The notes under the pieces were generated by a model that saw only the letters and a program-made list of their open reading frames with translations, was not told the origin of the DNA and did no database searches. From the NCBI GenBank assembly GCA_905221605.1, contig CAJNDS010002657.1, positions 280,001-337,500 on the forward strand: 57,500 nucleotides of DNA, written 5' to 3'. The DNA is from Symbiodinium natans. Lineage: Eukaryota > Sar > Dinophyceae > Suessiales > Symbiodiniaceae. Shown here piece after piece: positions 56,746-57,500 of this stretch (positions within the stretch are counted from its first letter, which is position 1; every line of letters begins with the position of its first letter). Made by a program: the position numbers and the translations under genes.

Positions 56746-57500
56746 GGGTTTAGGCTTTAGGGTGTAGGGTTATTCAGGGCTCAGAGCAGACTCCTACACG
56801 CAGTTCCGCAGAGAGCGGCAGGAAGGGCCCTCGAATGGAGGCTTTTGGGGTGTTGGCTACAAACTTCAAACACAACCAACCAAAAACCAAACCTCCTAAC
56901 CCGATACACTAATACCTAAGCTGCGGAAGGAATTCGTGTGCAATCGGCGAACCGCTACAGCTGCAAATGCCGACCACGCGGCCGAAACCAAAACCAAAAC
57001 AAAACCGAAAGGCCCACCAGGGCAAGAACCAAGCGCGGAAGCCAGCAGCCGGTGAAACGAACATCAAAATCCCGCTCTAGGAATACTAGACCCAGGAGTA
57101 ACCCTCCTTGGTGTTAAAGGGGATGATACTGGAACCTACACCCTAAAAAAGGGAATAAGGGCCCTCACAAGAAGGGTCCCGAATTATGGTAGTATAGGGT
57201 ATATGACCCCAATCTCAGGGTTCATTTTGGTCCTCACAGAAATGGGCAGCTGAGCACCTGGCCGTTGAAACTTGTAGCCGATACACGTCAGCTTAGCCTA
57301 CACCAGCAAGCAGGCGAGTTCTGGAGGGCTTAGGGTTGAATGGGCCCTGAACCCTAAACCCTATACCCTAAACCCTAAACCCTAAACCCTAAACCAGGGC
57401 CCGATGACATCTGAGGTTGAGGGGTAAGTTTAGGGTTTGGCGTCTAGAGGGCTTAGAAGTCTTTTGGGTTGCCTGCGCGTCCTAGCGTGTAAGGCGTCTT
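56746..57500. other. unique sequence and a CCCTAAA array
   Basis: 56750-57330 shows no convincing gene, only a dispersed segment at about 57085-57180. CCCTAAA at 57345-57395. Weak TTTAGGG words to the end. Confidence 0.45.

Noticed and set aside
20071-57500. A true chromosome end inside the window
   Set aside because: All arrays are short, interrupted, in both orientations and followed by more unique sequence, so they are interstitial.
1-57500. CRISPR arrays, bacterial operons, rRNA or tRNA genes
   Set aside because: Regular repeats here are telomere-type, satellites or microsatellites; no spacer pattern, cas genes or RNA-gene sequence was seen.

Overview
The window looks like nuclear DNA of a dinoflagellate, possibly Symbiodiniaceae or a relative. 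Three things point there: TTTAGGG-type telomere repeats throughout, genes lying on one strand with GC-AG as well as GT-AG introns, and a Ty1/copia-like element with CCCH zinc fingers. I ran no database search, so family names rest on motifs I can read.

Layout, read along the minus strand (right to left). From 57.5 to about 20.1 kb is a subtelomere-like mosaic. TTTAGGG arrays and their variants (TTTAGGGG, TTTGGGG, CTTAGGG) occur in both orientations. Between them are short unique islands, small inverted-repeat (MITE-like) elements, a 248-bp tandem repeat at 29.5-30.5 kb and a 167-bp tandem repeat at 24.4-24.9 kb. At least nine islands hold 38-78 bp minus-strand segments that read as single leucine-rich repeats or similar motifs, often bounded by AG and GT/GC, so they look like tiny exons.

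From about 20.07 to 12.97 kb lies a 3'-incomplete copia-like retrotransposon: coiled-coil gag, two CCCH fingers, aspartic protease and integrase. It is read in three frames joined by two -1 shifts, with no reverse transcriptase and no second LTR.

From about 12.6 to 2.47 kb are minus-strand host exons. Thirteen of them (10377 to 2474) join in one continuous frame of 1262 codons. The protein has a long disordered, repeat-rich N-terminal half and a C-terminal domain whose motifs (ELFAG, a Cys motif, VEQP) follow the order of motifs I, IV and VI of cytosine-C5 methyltransferases. No single long open frame shows this gene. Its introns contain degenerate telomere-like arrays, so these repeats are not confined to the subtelomere. 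A second minus-strand gene starts near 1644 and runs off the left edge; it encodes an acidic, then Ala/Gln/Pro/Thr-rich repetitive protein.

I found no tRNA, rRNA or CRISPR array.
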